Notes under the pieces: model-generated
The model's database searches: none
What the model saw: only the letters and a program-made list of their open reading frames with translations
What the model was told of the DNA's origin: nothing
In this document: positions 1-9,486 of the stretch, piece by piece
Numbering within the stretch: position 1 is the first letter of the stretch
Layout of the letters: each line of letters opens with the position of its first letter
Assembly: GCF_018390515.1 (NCBI RefSeq)
Contig: NZ_JAHBBK010000001.1
Span: 620,001 to 684,000 of the forward strand
Source of the DNA: Mucilaginibacter sp. Bleaf8
Lineage (GTDB): Bacteria > Bacteroidota > Bacteroidia > Sphingobacteriales > Sphingobacteriaceae
Length of the DNA stretch: 64,000 nucleotides
Direction of reading: 5' to 3'
Made by a program: the position numbers and the translations under genes

Positions 1-2778
1 TTGGAGCAGCCGGCGATGCTGATGTATGTGAACTTATACAGCAAGGATAAAAACACTGATGAACGCTTTTTATACAACTATGCCGACATCAACGTATTAC
101 CCGAAGTAAGACGCTTAAGGGGTGTGGGTAACGCACGTATACTGGGTACCCGCGAATACTCTATGCGTATATGGCTGAAACCTGACCGCATGCTGGCCTA
201 CAAAATTTCGGCCGAAGAGGTGATGAAGGCTTTGGGCGAGCAGAGCTTGGAGGCATCGCCGGGTAAAACGGGCGAAAGCTCCGGTAAGCGTTCTCAGGCT
301 TTCGAGTACACGTTGAAATACTCTGGCAGGTTTAGCACCAAAGAAGAGTATGAAAAAATTATTCTCCGGTCTAACAAAAACGGTGAATTGCTCCGGCTAA
401 AAGATGTAGCTGATATTGAATTCGGTAGCTTGTTTTATGATATTTATTCTAACCTCAACGGCAAACCGTCAGCAGCTATCACACTGAAACAGCAGTATGG
501 CAGTAATGCCAGTCAGGTAATTGAAGAAGTGAAGGCCAAGCTGGAAGAAATCAAGAAAACCTCCTTCCCTCCCGGTATGGATTATGAGATCAGCTACGAC
601 GTATCTAAATTCCTGGATGCCTCAATCGAAAAAGTGTTGCACACTTTAGTTGAAGCCTTTATACTGGTAGGTATTGTGGTGTTCCTGTTCCTGGGCGACT
701 GGCGCTCTACCTTGATACCGGCACTAGCAGTACCGGTTTCATTGATCGGTACATTCATCTTTATGCAGCTTTTCGGGCTTACGCTTAACCTTATTACCTT
801 GTTTGCGCTGGTACTGGCCATTGGTATTGTGGTGGATAATGCCATTGTGGTAATTGAGGCCGTGCATGCCAAGATGGAAGAAGATCACTTGTCGCCATAC
901 ATGGCTACCAAAAGCGTTGTTCACGAAATCAGCGGAGCTATCATTGCCATTACCTTCATTATGGCGGCGGTATTTATTCCGGTGGCATTCATGTCGGGTC
1001 CGGTGGGTGTATTTTACAGGCAGTTTTCTATTACCATGGTTACCGCCATTATTCTTTCGGGTGTGGTAGCGCTAACGCTTACACCAGCGCTTTGTGCAAT
1101 CATTCTGAAAAACAATCATGGCAAGCCTAAAAAGCAAACTGTTGTCACTCGTTTTCTGGATAGTTTTAACCGCGGGTTCGAAAAGCTGACGGGCCGTTAT
1201 ACCGGTTTGCTGCGTTCCATTGTTAACCGCAGGATTGTAACCTGGGGTATGCTGATCGCTTTTTGTGCCGGCACCTGGTTACTAAGCAGCACTACGCCTA
1301 CGGGCTTTATTCCGAACGAAGATCAGGGCATGATCTACGCGGTTATACAAGCGCCGCCAGGCTCATCATTGGAAAGAACCAATGAGATTTCAGAAAGATT
1401 GCAAAAGATTGCCGAGCATGTGGAAGGCATACAATCGGTATCGGCGTTGGCAGGTTACGAGGTGCTTACCGAAGGGACAGGTTCCAATGCAGGTACGTGT
1501 TTGATAAACCTGAAAGACTGGACCGAGCGCAAACAATCGGCGGAGGAGATAATCCGTGAGCTGGAAGAAAAAGCCAAGGACATTCCCGGCGCTACTGTTG
1601 AATTTTTCCAACCACCGGCTGTACCTGGTTACGGTGCCGCAGGCGGTTTCGACTTGCGTTTGCTGGATAAAACCGGCGACGGTAACTACAAAAAGTTTGA
1701 GGCTATTAACAAAGATTTTGTGAACGCCCTGAGCAAACGTAAAGAACTCACTGCTCTGTTCAGCTTTTACAGCGCCAGCTATCCGCAATATATGATCAAG
1801 ATTGATAATGATATTGCCATGCAGAAAGGCGTTACCATATCTAACGTGATGACTACCCTTTCAACGCTGCTTGGTAGTAACTACGAAACCAGCTTTATTC
1901 GTTACGGCCGTTTATACAAAGTAATGGTACAGGCCGGTCCTGAATATCGTGCCGAGCCTAAAGACGTACTAAAGCTGTATGTAAAAAACGAAAGCGGCGA
2001 TATGGTTCCAATCTCCGACTTTGTAAAAATGGAGAAATACTATGGGCTGAATGAGATTACCCGTTACAATATGTTCACCTCCTCGTCTATCAAAGGTTCG
2101 CCGGCTCCAGGATACAGTAGTGGCGAGGCCCTTGAAGCCATTAAGGAAGTAGCACAAAAAACGCTGCCAAGAGGATATGGTATTGACTGGGGCGGTATGT
2201 CAAAAGACGAAGAGGGCCGCGGTAACGAAGCTGCGGTTATCTTCATTATCTGTCTGGCATTCGTGTACATGATTTTGGCCGCACAATACGAAAGCTTTGT
2301 ACTGCCCCTTGCCGTTATTCTCTCCCTCCCTGCCGGTATTTTCGGCGCATTTTTATTGGTAAAAGTAATGGGCCTCGAAAACAATATTTACGCACAGGTA
2401 GGTATGGTGATGCTGATTGGTTTGCTGGGTAAAAATGCGGTGCTTATTGTTGAGTTTGCAGTTCAGAAACACCGCGCGGGCGAACAGCTGCTTACTGCAG
2501 CCATTGAAGGTGCCCGAACACGTTTCCGCCCCATTTTGATGACCTCATTTGCCTTTATTGCCGGTTTGATTCCGTTGGTATTTGCCACTGGCCCAGGTGC
2601 TATTGGTAACCGTACAATCGGTTCGGCATCGGCAGGCGGTATGTTGATCGGTACCATTTTCGGGGTAATTATCATCCCGGGCCTGTATTACATTTTTGGT
2701 AAAATAGCCGAGAAACGCAAGCTTATCAGAGATGAAGAAGAAAATCCGTTAACAGAAGAAGTAGAACATAATGTTTAA
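1..2778 (+). CDS. RND multidrug efflux pump, inner membrane subunit (5' partial)
   Basis: Proton-driven inner membrane pump of the AcrB/MexB (HAE1) family. The reading frame is open at the window edge and 925 residues remain of the usual ~1040-1060, so roughly the first 120-130 residues lie outside. The first TTG is therefore not a real start. Visible are the porter domains, the TM clusters around residues 215-370 and 750-900, and the proton-relay lysine (GLLGKNAVL, Lys811). Where AcrB has the Asp407-Asp408 pair, this protein reads Asp279-Asn280 (VVDNAIVV), so only one acidic residue remains. The stop overlaps the start of the outer membrane factor by 8 bp, showing a pump/outer membrane factor operon; the periplasmic adaptor is presumably upstream. 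Family is certain, substrate unknown. Confidence 0.95.
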   Translation: MEQPAMLMYVNLYSKDKNTDERFLYNYADINVLPEVRRLRGVGNARILGTREYSMRIWLKPDRMLAYKISAEEVMKALGEQSLEASPGKTGESSGKRSQAFEYTLKYSGRFSTKEEYEKIILRSNKNGELLRLKDVADIEFGSLFYDIYSNLNGKPSAAITLKQQYGSNASQVIEEVKAKLEEIKKTSFPPGMDYEISYDVSKFLDASIEKVLHTLVEAFILVGIVVFLFLGDWRSTLIPALAVPVSLIGTFIFMQLFGLTLNLITLFALVLAIGIVVDNAIVVIEAVHAKMEEDHLSPYMATKSVVHEISGAIIAITFIMAAVFIPVAFMSGPVGVFYRQFSITMVTAIILSGVVALTLTPALCAIILKNNHGKPKKQTVVTRFLDSFNRGFEKLTGRYTGLLRSIVNRRIVTWGMLIAFCAGTWLLSSTTPTGFIPNEDQGMIYAVIQAPPGSSLERTNEISERLQKIAEHVEGIQSVSALAGYEVLTEGTGSNAGTCLINLKDWTERKQSAEEIIRELEEKAKDIPGATVEFFQPPAVPGYGAAGGFDLRLLDKTGDGNYKKFEAINKDFVNALSKRKELTALFSFYSASYPQYMIKIDNDIAMQKGVTISNVMTTLSTLLGSNYETSFIRYGRLYKVMVQAGPEYRAEPKDVLKLYVKNESGDMVPISDFVKMEKYYGLNEITRYNMFTSSSIKGSPAPGYSSGEALEAIKEVAQKTLPRGYGIDWGGMSKDEEGRGNEAAVIFIICLAFVYMILAAQYESFVLPLAVILSLPAGIFGAFLLVKVMGLENNIYAQVGMVMLIGLLGKNAVLIVEFAVQKHRAGEQLLTAAIEGARTRFRPILMTSFAFIAGLIPLVFATGPGAIGNRTIGSASAGGMLIGTIFGVIIIPGLYYIFGKIAEKRKLIRDEEENPLTEEVEHNV

Positions 2779-4204
2779 AAACAGCATAAATAAGTACATT
2801 GGCATAGGTTGTATAACCTTATCCTTTGCCGCTTGTAAAATTCCTGCACTGGTAGGCAGAAACGAAAATAAAACAGTACCTGCGAGTTTCAATAACTCGC
2901 AGGATACGACCAACACAGCACAGGTAAAATGGAAGGACTACTTCACCGATCCTGATTTGGCTAATTTGATAGACACAGCTTTAAAAAATAACCAGGAGCT
3001 GAATATTACCTTACACGAGATTGAAATAGCCCAAAACGAAATAAGGGCACGCAAAGGTGAGTACTTACCGTTTGTAAGTGTAAAAGCCGGTGCAGGTATT
3101 GATAAGGTAGCCCGCTACACCAACATTGGCGCACTTGAGAAAAACATCGAAATTAAGCCCGGCAAAGAAATGCCCGATCCCCTGCCCGACTATTTGCTGA
3201 CAGCCAGCGCCAACTGGGAGGTAGACATATGGCATAAGTTACACAACGCTAAAAAGGCTGCAGTAACCCGATACCTTTCATCCGTTGAAGGGAAAAACTT
3301 TGTGATTACCAATCTGATTGCCGAAATAGCTAATTCCTATTACGAGCTACTGGCTTTAGACAACCAGCTGGCTATCGTAAAACAAAACATTGCTATTCAG
3401 AGCAACGCACTGGAGATAGTTAAACTGCAAAAACAAGCTACGCGTGTTACCGAGCTGGCCGTACGCAAATTTGAAGCAGAGGTGTTAAAAACCAAAAGCA
3501 TGCAGTACAGCATCCAGCAAAATATCACCGAAACTGAGAACAGAATTAATTTTTTGCTTGGCCGCTATCCGCAACCTATTCCCCGTAACGATGACAGCTT
3601 TGGCAAACTCGTACCTGCATCAGTACATGCGGGTATACCCGCCCAACTGCTGGCTAATCGCCCTGACATCAAGCAGGCTGAGCTGGATTTAGCCGCAGCT
3701 AAACTGGACGTAAAAGTGGCTAAAGCACAATTTTATCCCTCGTTAGGTATTTCGGCATCTATTGGCTACCAAGCATTTAACCCATCTTACCTGGTGAGAA
3801 CTCCGGAATCGCTCCTGTACTCATTGGGTGGCGATTTGGTAGCTCCGTTGGTAAATAAAAATGCGATTAAGGCAGCATACTACGGTGCTAATGCAAAGCA
3901 AATACAAGCCGTTTATAATTATGAGCGTACGGTTTTGAATGCTTACATTGAAGTAGCCAACCAGTTAGCTAAAATTGATAACCTGGAGAAGAGTTACGAT
4001 CTTAAATCGAAACAGGTACGGGCACTTACCCAGTCCATTGACATTTCTAACGACCTGTTTAGATCGGCCCGGGCCGATTATATGGAAGTGCTGATGACAC
4101 AACGCGACGCACTGGAATCAAAATTTGAATTGATTGAAACCAAAATGCAACAAATGAATGCAATGGTCAATATCTACCATGCATTAGGCGGCGGCTGGAA
4201 TTAA
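2771..4204 (+). CDS. RND efflux outer membrane lipoprotein (OprM/NodT type, TolC superfamily)
   Basis: Outer membrane channel that receives substrates from the RND pump encoded just upstream. 477 aa, the usual size for NodT/OprM proteins. The N-terminus is a lipoprotein signal ending in a lipobox at Cys22 (SFAAC). Two tandem helical OEP repeats follow, with the family motif LLANRPDIKQAE near residue 295 marking the second repeat. The start codon lies inside the pump gene (8-bp overlap), so translation is coupled. A strong hairpin follows at 4251-4279 and ends the operon. Confidence 0.94.
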   Translation: MFKNSINKYIGIGCITLSFAACKIPALVGRNENKTVPASFNNSQDTTNTAQVKWKDYFTDPDLANLIDTALKNNQELNITLHEIEIAQNEIRARKGEYLPFVSVKAGAGIDKVARYTNIGALEKNIEIKPGKEMPDPLPDYLLTASANWEVDIWHKLHNAKKAAVTRYLSSVEGKNFVITNLIAEIANSYYELLALDNQLAIVKQNIAIQSNALEIVKLQKQATRVTELAVRKFEAEVLKTKSMQYSIQQNITETENRINFLLGRYPQPIPRNDDSFGKLVPASVHAGIPAQLLANRPDIKQAELDLAAAKLDVKVAKAQFYPSLGISASIGYQAFNPSYLVRTPESLLYSLGGDLVAPLVNKNAIKAAYYGANAKQIQAVYNYERTVLNAYIEVANQLAKIDNLEKSYDLKSKQVRALTQSIDISNDLFRSARADYMEVLMTQRDALESKFELIETKMQQMNAMVNIYHALGGGWN

Positions 4205-4250
4205 TTTTTTCTTCGGCGAATAAGTAAACGCTATATTAATTTGTACCGTA

Positions 4251-4284
4251 AGGCAAGTCTTTTATTCAAAGACTTGCCTTTTTG
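4251..4284 (+). terminator. Rho-independent terminator of the RND operon
   Basis: Perfect 12-bp inverted repeat (AGGCAAGTCTTT at 4251-4262 and its complement at 4268-4279) with a 5-nt loop, followed by a T run. Confidence 0.85.
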
Positions 4285-4402
4285 ATAAAAAGGCTATGCC
4301 TAACAGCAGTTGCTGTATAAATAATATTTGAAACTTATTTTCATAAACCGACATACCCTACTTACTTTTGACCGCATACTAATTGATCACTAACCGGCAG
4401 AT

Positions 4403-5683
4403 ATGCGCCTGATTTTCTTTTGGACAAAACTTATTGGTTCAAAAACTGAATACTCTCTGGAAGCCAGAATTTTTCACGCCGTTTGTATTTTACTTATTGC
4501 AGGCATAGGCGTAAACGTTGTTTCTTCTTATTTGATGGGCATATCAGAGCTGGTAGTTCTATTATCAGCGGTAGTATTCATTGCCGGTGCATTTTTTTAC
4601 GTATCAAAAGTTAAGCGTAAACTAAATGCCTCAATAATTGCCTTTCAGATATTCGTGCAATTTGCACTGGCGTTCAATTACTATTTTAATTCAGGTATCA
4701 ATGGCCCTACATTTACCATATTCCTGCTTTCATTTCTGGTTACTGTAACCATTATACCCGAAAAGCAATACTGGATATGGCTGCCTGTAAACATCATTCT
4801 GATGCTTTCGCTTATTGGCCTCGAGTACATTTACCCGAGTTGGATCACGGTAACTTACCAAGACCGTGAAAGCCGCTTTTTCGACTTTGCATTGTCGTAC
4901 GTTATAATTGCTGCATTCACGCTGCTGGTTGCATCCTATATCCGCAAATCTTACAACGAGCAGCGCAAAGAATTATCGTTAAGAGCGGCTACGCTTGAGA
5001 TTACGAATACAACAAAGAACAAGCTGCTATCTGTTTTAGCTCATGACCTTAAGGAACCGTTAGCCTCTATACAAGGTTACCTCGAACTACTATCAGCTTA
5101 TGAGCTGGAAGATGCGGAACGTAAAGAAATTGAGAACAGTTTATTACACAAAACTAAAGACGCATCACTTATGCTGGCTAATCTGCTCTCCTGGGCGAAG
5201 GGCCAGATGGAAAGCCTGAAGGTAAATTTGCTGGAACTGCCGCTCTTGCAAACGTTGTTACCTGTAATATCATCGCTAAAGAATGTAACCGCAGAAAAAG
5301 GCATTGATTTAATCATCAATATCGACGAAGGTATTATCGTGCTGGCCGACCGAGATATGCTGCAACTGGTAATAAGAAACCTGTTGACTAATGCAATCAA
5401 GTTTACACATCGCGGCGGCAGCATCAGGCTGCAGGCCGACTGTGAATCTGACTGCTGTGTTATATCGGTTACAGATAGCGGCATTGGCATACCCAAAGAT
5501 AAATTCGACTCCATTTTTTCACTGAACGCAAAATCAACGTTCGGCACCGCTCAAGAAAAAGGTACCGGTCTGGGATTAACGTTGTGCCGAGAATTTACTG
5601 AGCTACAAGGCGGCAAAATTTACTTTGAAAGTAAGGAAGGCAATGGAAGTAAATTTTCTGTGGCCATGCAATTATCTCATTAA
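4403..5683 (+). CDS. Membrane-bound sensor histidine kinase
   Basis: Two-component sensor kinase of 426 aa. The first ~190 residues contain about six hydrophobic segments with little periplasmic sequence, so the stimulus is probably sensed in or near the membrane. A HisKA dimerisation domain follows with phospho-acceptor His214 (LAHDLKEPLASI), then a HATPase_c domain with the N box (NLLTNAIKF), G1 (DSGIGIP) and G2 (GTGLGL) motifs. No response regulator gene is adjacent, so it is an orphan kinase. It is flanked by the efflux operon upstream and a convergent SDR gene downstream, and neither suggests the signal. Confidence 0.9.
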   Translation: MRLIFFWTKLIGSKTEYSLEARIFHAVCILLIAGIGVNVVSSYLMGISELVVLLSAVVFIAGAFFYVSKVKRKLNASIIAFQIFVQFALAFNYYFNSGINGPTFTIFLLSFLVTVTIIPEKQYWIWLPVNIILMLSLIGLEYIYPSWITVTYQDRESRFFDFALSYVIIAAFTLLVASYIRKSYNEQRKELSLRAATLEITNTTKNKLLSVLAHDLKEPLASIQGYLELLSAYELEDAERKEIENSLLHKTKDASLMLANLLSWAKGQMESLKVNLLELPLLQTLLPVISSLKNVTAEKGIDLIINIDEGIIVLADRDMLQLVIRNLLTNAIKFTHRGGSIRLQADCESDCCVISVTDSGIGIPKDKFDSIFSLNAKSTFGTAQEKGTGLGLTLCREFTELQGGKIYFESKEGNGSKFSVAMQLSH

Positions 5684-5988
5684 TTCTTTGCGCATCAATT
5701 GTAGCCAGGCACAGGTTATCTATTGAATCACTAAAGGCTGTAAGCTTATTAAATGTTAATGAAGCGCTAAACAAATTGCCTACATGCTTTGCTAAAGACA
5801 ATATATGCAAAAATGAAACTGCACATACTGACGATATATTAGTAATCGTTAGTATGCGCAGTTCTACAATATATATTATATCAGATGTCGAAATCAATCC
5901 GTTCTTTTTGCCCGCAAGCTAGTTGACAACTAAACAGTCACCTTTACACCAACCTATTCTGCTCATGCGTTGCTATCAACCTTAAAAG
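5684..5988. other. Intergenic stretch between convergent genes with one imperfect hairpin
   Basis: 305 bp without a convincing gene. It contains an 18-bp inverted repeat (5818-5835 and 5845-5862) with one mismatch, one G-T pair and a 9-nt loop. No T run follows it on either strand, so it is not a canonical terminator, although its place between convergent ends suggests one. The rest is AT-rich and unremarkable. Confidence 0.5.
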
Positions 5989-6984
5989 CTATTTAAGCAA
6001 CTTACGGAGTACTAACGCCGTACCTGCTACAATACCTATTACGCCAGCAGCCCGAGCAACATTTTTGTTAGTCACCTTTTTATTGGTATACCCGCCCGAT
6101 ATTTGATTATGGCTGCCAGTAGGCTCAAAAATACTTCCGTTGGTAACAGGTGCAGGCTCGGCATTTTTTAGATACGTTCGCATAAACTTGGTTGCGGCCC
6201 AACGTGTAAGCTTCGGCGATAGCCACTGGCCAAATTTGGCTAAATAAGCAGCGCTGCCAAGCGTAACAGCCCCTTTTGGGTTTTGAGCTAATGATACTAT
6301 AGTATGGGCTACCTTATAGGTTGGCACTACCGGTGGTGCGGGCTTCAGTAACTTACCAGTATAGTTAGCTGCATGACTCGGCCCTGGCGTATCAACAAAT
6401 CCGGGAAACACATCACAGATATGAATATCCGGACAATCAATTAACTCTGCACGCAAAGCTTCGGAGTAACCACGCAGGCCAAATTTACTGGCTGTGTATG
6501 AAACCCCGTACGGAAATGCTACCCAGCCGCCAACAGAATTCATATTGATGATAATACCATGCTTTTGCTTTTTGAAATGCGGTATTGCGGCATGTGCGCC
6601 ATTGATATATCCCATTAAATTGGTTCGAATAACCTGCTCATGCACCTCAATGGGCACAGTTTCAAATTCACCTAATGCGCCGATACCAGCAATGTTGACC
6701 CACACATCCAGGCTGCCACCAAAAATACAGGCATCTTTAGCTAACTTCTTTACTGCCTCGGCATCTGTTACATCAGTTACCACAGCAACAGCCTTACCAC
6801 CCAAACGGTCGCACAAATCAACCATCTCGTCCAGCACGTCTTTTTGGCGTGCAGCCAGCACCAGCTTGGCACCATGCCGGGCAAACTCCAGCGCGGTAGC
6901 CCGTCCTATACCACTGGTAGCACCAGCAATAACAATTGTTTTTTTACACAAAGGTGAGTCGGTAAAGTATTTTGAAGCAGTCAT
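5989..6984 (-). CDS. Short-chain dehydrogenase/reductase with C-terminal hydrophobic tail
   Basis: NAD(P)-dependent oxidoreductase of the classical SDR family. Near the N-terminus is the Rossmann glycine motif GATSGIG, followed by the NAG-like segment (NIAGIGALG), the catalytic Ser region (NSVGG) and the active-site pair YTASK. An in-frame ATG 14 codons upstream exists, but ATG 6984 (MTASKYF) fits the family start better, giving 331 aa. The last ~25 residues form a hydrophobic glycine/alanine-rich segment ending in RKLLK, which looks like a tail anchor. The substrate cannot be read from the sequence. Confidence 0.88.
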   Translation of the reverse strand: MTASKYFTDSPLCKKTIVIAGATSGIGRATALEFARHGAKLVLAARQKDVLDEMVDLCDRLGGKAVAVVTDVTDAEAVKKLAKDACIFGGSLDVWVNIAGIGALGEFETVPIEVHEQVIRTNLMGYINGAHAAIPHFKKQKHGIIINMNSVGGWVAFPYGVSYTASKFGLRGYSEALRAELIDCPDIHICDVFPGFVDTPGPSHAANYTGKLLKPAPPVVPTYKVAHTIVSLAQNPKGAVTLGSAAYLAKFGQWLSPKLTRWAATKFMRTYLKNAEPAPVTNGSIFEPTGSHNQISGGYTNKKVTNKNVARAAGVIGIVAGTALVLRKLLK

Positions 6985-7102
6985 ATAAATTTTAATGCAG
7001 TATGTCAGATATATACAACCCCTCATTAAACTAAAAGTTTAAAAAAAGACTTTTACAGATTTAACACTGATTGGTATTTCTTCTCGAAATTATATATCAA
7101 CA

Positions 7103-7139
7103 AAAAAGCCGGCTGCCCGATTAAGACAGCCGGCTTTTT
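7103..7139 (-). terminator. Terminator downstream of manganese catalase
   Basis: 13-bp inverted repeat (AAAAAGCCGGCTG and its complement) around an 11-nt loop. The flanking A and T runs make it able to work in both directions; the gene ending at 7150 on the minus strand runs into it. Confidence 0.85.
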
Positions 7140-7149
7140 ATTACAGGCC

Positions 7150-8031
7150 TTATGGTAAAATGGTATCTTTAATGTTTTCAATGATACCTTTATCCATACC
7201 ACCGGTCATTTGCTCGGCTTGAGCATGACCTTGCGGATCTGGCGGGGCCAGTTGAGGCTCTTGTCCCAAAGGCTGTGCTTTTACATATTTAAACTCCCCT
7301 TTTCCATCAATTGACGGACCGCTTGCCCAACGTGCTTCAGGTATTTCTAAACCTTCAATGTTGGTGGTTACAAATGAGTAGGCAAATTCATTTACCTGCT
7401 GGCTTTCAGGGAAAGTATTTGGAATTGGCAGGTTGTTTTTCACGCCGCCTAAATCTTCAAGCACGGCCAACCACTGGTTTTGGTGCATGGTATCGCGGGC
7501 TATCAAAAATGCCAGCATGTCTTTCATGCCCGGATCATCAGTAAGCTCCCATAAACGAGTGGCCAGTACACGGCCGCTTGATTCGGCATTTACGTTACAG
7601 TACATATCCGCTGCAATGTTACCGGTACCTACTACCCATGATCCATTGAATGGAACACCGTTTGCATCAACAGCCATGGCCGATAAGCCCGATGAAAGCA
7701 CATGGCGAGGATCCATACCGCCTAAAATGCTACCTACAATAGGATTCTCACCAGCTATTTTATCTTTCAGCTCCATAGTTGCACCTTCCAGGTTCAGTGC
7801 AACTGCAGTACTTAACATTTCAATGTGTGAAATTTCTTCGGTACCGGTATCCAATAGCATGTCACGATATTTGTTTGGACCGCGTGATCCCCATGCCTGG
7901 AACAGGTACTGCAAGCAAACTCTGATTTCGCCTTCAATACCACCGATAGCTTGTTGTAATAGTTTTGCAAACGCCGGGTTTGGTTTCTCTACACGTACCT
8001 CGTACTGTAGTTTCTTGTCGTGATAAAACAT
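7150..8031 (-). CDS. Manganese catalase
   Basis: Di-manganese catalase that dismutates hydrogen peroxide (KatN/YdbD type), 293 aa, cytoplasmic. The four-helix ferritin-like core carries the expected ligands: Glu in GGIEGEIR (about residue 35), Glu and His in TEEISHIEML (about 66-69), Glu in NAESSGR (about 148) and His in RDTMHQNQW (about 181). The C-terminal tail is polar and Gln/Pro-rich, as in other short Mn catalases. It is a single gene with its own terminator. The annotation as a catalase rather than a general ferritin-like protein rests on these motifs and on length. Confidence 0.95.
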   Translation of the reverse strand: MFYHDKKLQYEVRVEKPNPAFAKLLQQAIGGIEGEIRVCLQYLFQAWGSRGPNKYRDMLLDTGTEEISHIEMLSTAVALNLEGATMELKDKIAGENPIVGSILGGMDPRHVLSSGLSAMAVDANGVPFNGSWVVGTGNIAADMYCNVNAESSGRVLATRLWELTDDPGMKDMLAFLIARDTMHQNQWLAVLEDLGGVKNNLPIPNTFPESQQVNEFAYSFVTTNIEGLEIPEARWASGPSIDGKGEFKYVKAQPLGQEPQLAPPDPQGHAQAEQMTGGMDKGIIENIKDTILP

Positions 8032-8243
8032 AACTTAATTGGTTAATTTGATTTTAAATAGTTGCTTAATTAATTATTTATCATCGGCAATTATGAATGA
8101 CAAGCTATTACTTATATTACAGCATATCACCTTTGTATCTTCAAATATGAAAAGCCATTGTTTCTAAATGCTTTTACACAACCAACCGCCTTACCACAAC
8201 AATGTTTTAACTATAGATAAAATTTATAATCTTTAAGGTATAC

Positions 8244-9425
8244 CTACTTATTAAAAAAGGGATTAAAATTTCGCTGGTTTATTTCCATACCGGCAGCACG
8301 GCATACCGTTTTATTACCATATTTAAAGTTAATGGCATCCATTGCCTTGTAAAGCTTTATCTGCTCTTCGTTGTCCTCAAATAAATTGATCTGGTAACTG
8401 CCCGAGCACAATTGGCTCAGCTTTACACCAATCAGCCTTATTGGCCGGTGCTGGTTCCAGGCCCGTTTAAGTAAGTTTTTGATGCCGGGGATGAGAATGT
8501 GCTCAGCAGATGTAAAAGAAATCTTTTCTTGCAGCGTGTGCGTTTCAAAGTTGGCATAGCGAATTTTTATTGCCAGGCAGGAAGCGAGCTTGTTTTCGCT
8601 ACGTAGTTTAAAAGCCAGCTCCTCGGTCATCGAAACCAATATTGTTTCAAGTGTGCGTCGATCGGCTGTATCCGTACCGAATGTATGTTCAGTTGAAATG
8701 GATTTACGTTCACTGTGTGGGATAATCTCGCTATCGTCAATACCATTTGCTTTTTCCAAAATGTGTTTTCCGGATTTACCGAACAAGCTTTCTAAAAAAC
8801 GCACGTTCACCTTTTGCAGATCTGCAATTTTCTCAATGCCGTATTGGTATAACTTTTCGCAAGCCTTTTCGCCCAGCATAGGAATTTTACTGATATTGAA
8901 TGGTGCCATAAATTCCTTTTCAGTTCCATGCTTCACAAACAGCTGCCCGTTGGGCTTTGCCTGGTTGGTAGCCATTTTAGCAACCGTTTTACATGATGCC
9001 ATACCAAACGAAATAGGCAAGCCGGTTTCATGCGTAATGCGCTGGCGCAGATCAGTAGCCATCTGGTAGGGATCATAATAGCGGTCCATACCGGTTAAGT
9101 CAATATAAAACTCGTCGACTGACGTTTTCTGGTATAAGGGAACTGCGTCATGGATTATTTGCGTTACCTCCCGGGATGCCTGTGAGTAACGACCATGCGT
9201 ACCGCGTATTACAATAGCCTGCGGGCAAAGCCGGAGCGCCTGGCGGGTAGGCATAGCTGAGTGTACGCCAAACTTGCGTGCCTCATAACTACATGAAGCA
9301 ACAACGCCTCTGTCTTCAGAGCCGCCAATAATTACCGGCTTACCAATTAGCGAAGGATTGAACTTCCGCTCAACGGATACAAAGAAGGAATCGAGGTCGA
9401 TATGTACGATATATCTTTTTAGCAT
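8244..9425 (-). CDS. dinB: DNA polymerase IV (Y-family translesion polymerase)
   Basis: Error-prone translesion DNA polymerase, 393 aa. The N-terminal palm/finger region shows the first catalytic Asp (HIDLDSFF, about residue 10) and the second acidic pair (SVDEFYIDL, about 102-103). The fingers motif SCSYEARKFGV, the helix-hairpin-helix thumb (ISKIPMLGEKACEKL) and the little-finger domain follow. It diverges from a 2'-5' RNA ligase-like gene; a palindrome at 9460-9474 lies between them, 34 bp upstream of the dinB start, and is almost identical to one in front of the second Y-family polymerase at 55151. Damage induction is inferred from that shared site. Confidence 0.95.
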   Translation of the reverse strand: MLKRYIVHIDLDSFFVSVERKFNPSLIGKPVIIGGSEDRGVVASCSYEARKFGVHSAMPTRQALRLCPQAIVIRGTHGRYSQASREVTQIIHDAVPLYQKTSVDEFYIDLTGMDRYYDPYQMATDLRQRITHETGLPISFGMASCKTVAKMATNQAKPNGQLFVKHGTEKEFMAPFNISKIPMLGEKACEKLYQYGIEKIADLQKVNVRFLESLFGKSGKHILEKANGIDDSEIIPHSERKSISTEHTFGTDTADRRTLETILVSMTEELAFKLRSENKLASCLAIKIRYANFETHTLQEKISFTSAEHILIPGIKNLLKRAWNQHRPIRLIGVKLSQLCSGSYQINLFEDNEEQIKLYKAMDAINFKYGNKTVCRAAGMEINQRNFNPFFNK

Positions 9426-9450
9426 AGCCTAACAAAAATCAAAAAACAGA

Positions 9451-9481
9451 TTGACAATTACTAATATTATTAGCATTTTCG
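9451..9481. promoter_or_regulatory. Candidate damage-response operator/promoter between dinB and the RNA ligase-like gene
   Basis: The sequence (A)CTAATA-T-TATTAGC at 9460-9474 is a 7-1-7 inverted repeat with one mismatch. On the plus strand a TTG at 9451-9453 lies 20 nt before a CATTTTCG that resembles the Bacteroidota -7 element, so the palindrome fills the space between -33 and -7. The 18-nt core CTAATATTATTAGCATTT recurs at 55125-55142, with the same 12-nt gap between palindrome and ATG. The site could repress both divergent genes. Confidence 0.6.
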
Positions 9482-9486
9482 TTTAT

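Noticed and set aside
1390..1788. 132-codon open frame on the minus strand inside the RND gene
   Set aside because: It is a shadow of the pump gene, with no family resemblance and no promoter.
5595..5897. 100-codon minus-strand frame after the first histidine kinase
   Set aside because: Overlaps the kinase end and covers the hairpin; no start context or family support.
7433..8023. 196-codon plus-strand frame opposite manganese catalase
   Set aside because: Fully overlaps the catalase with all its metal-ligand motifs; a shadow frame.
8142..8149. -7-like CATATTTG upstream of manganese catalase as a seventh member of the oxygen regulon
   Set aside because: No TGAT-N4-ATCA-like sequence at 51.5 nt upstream on that strand.
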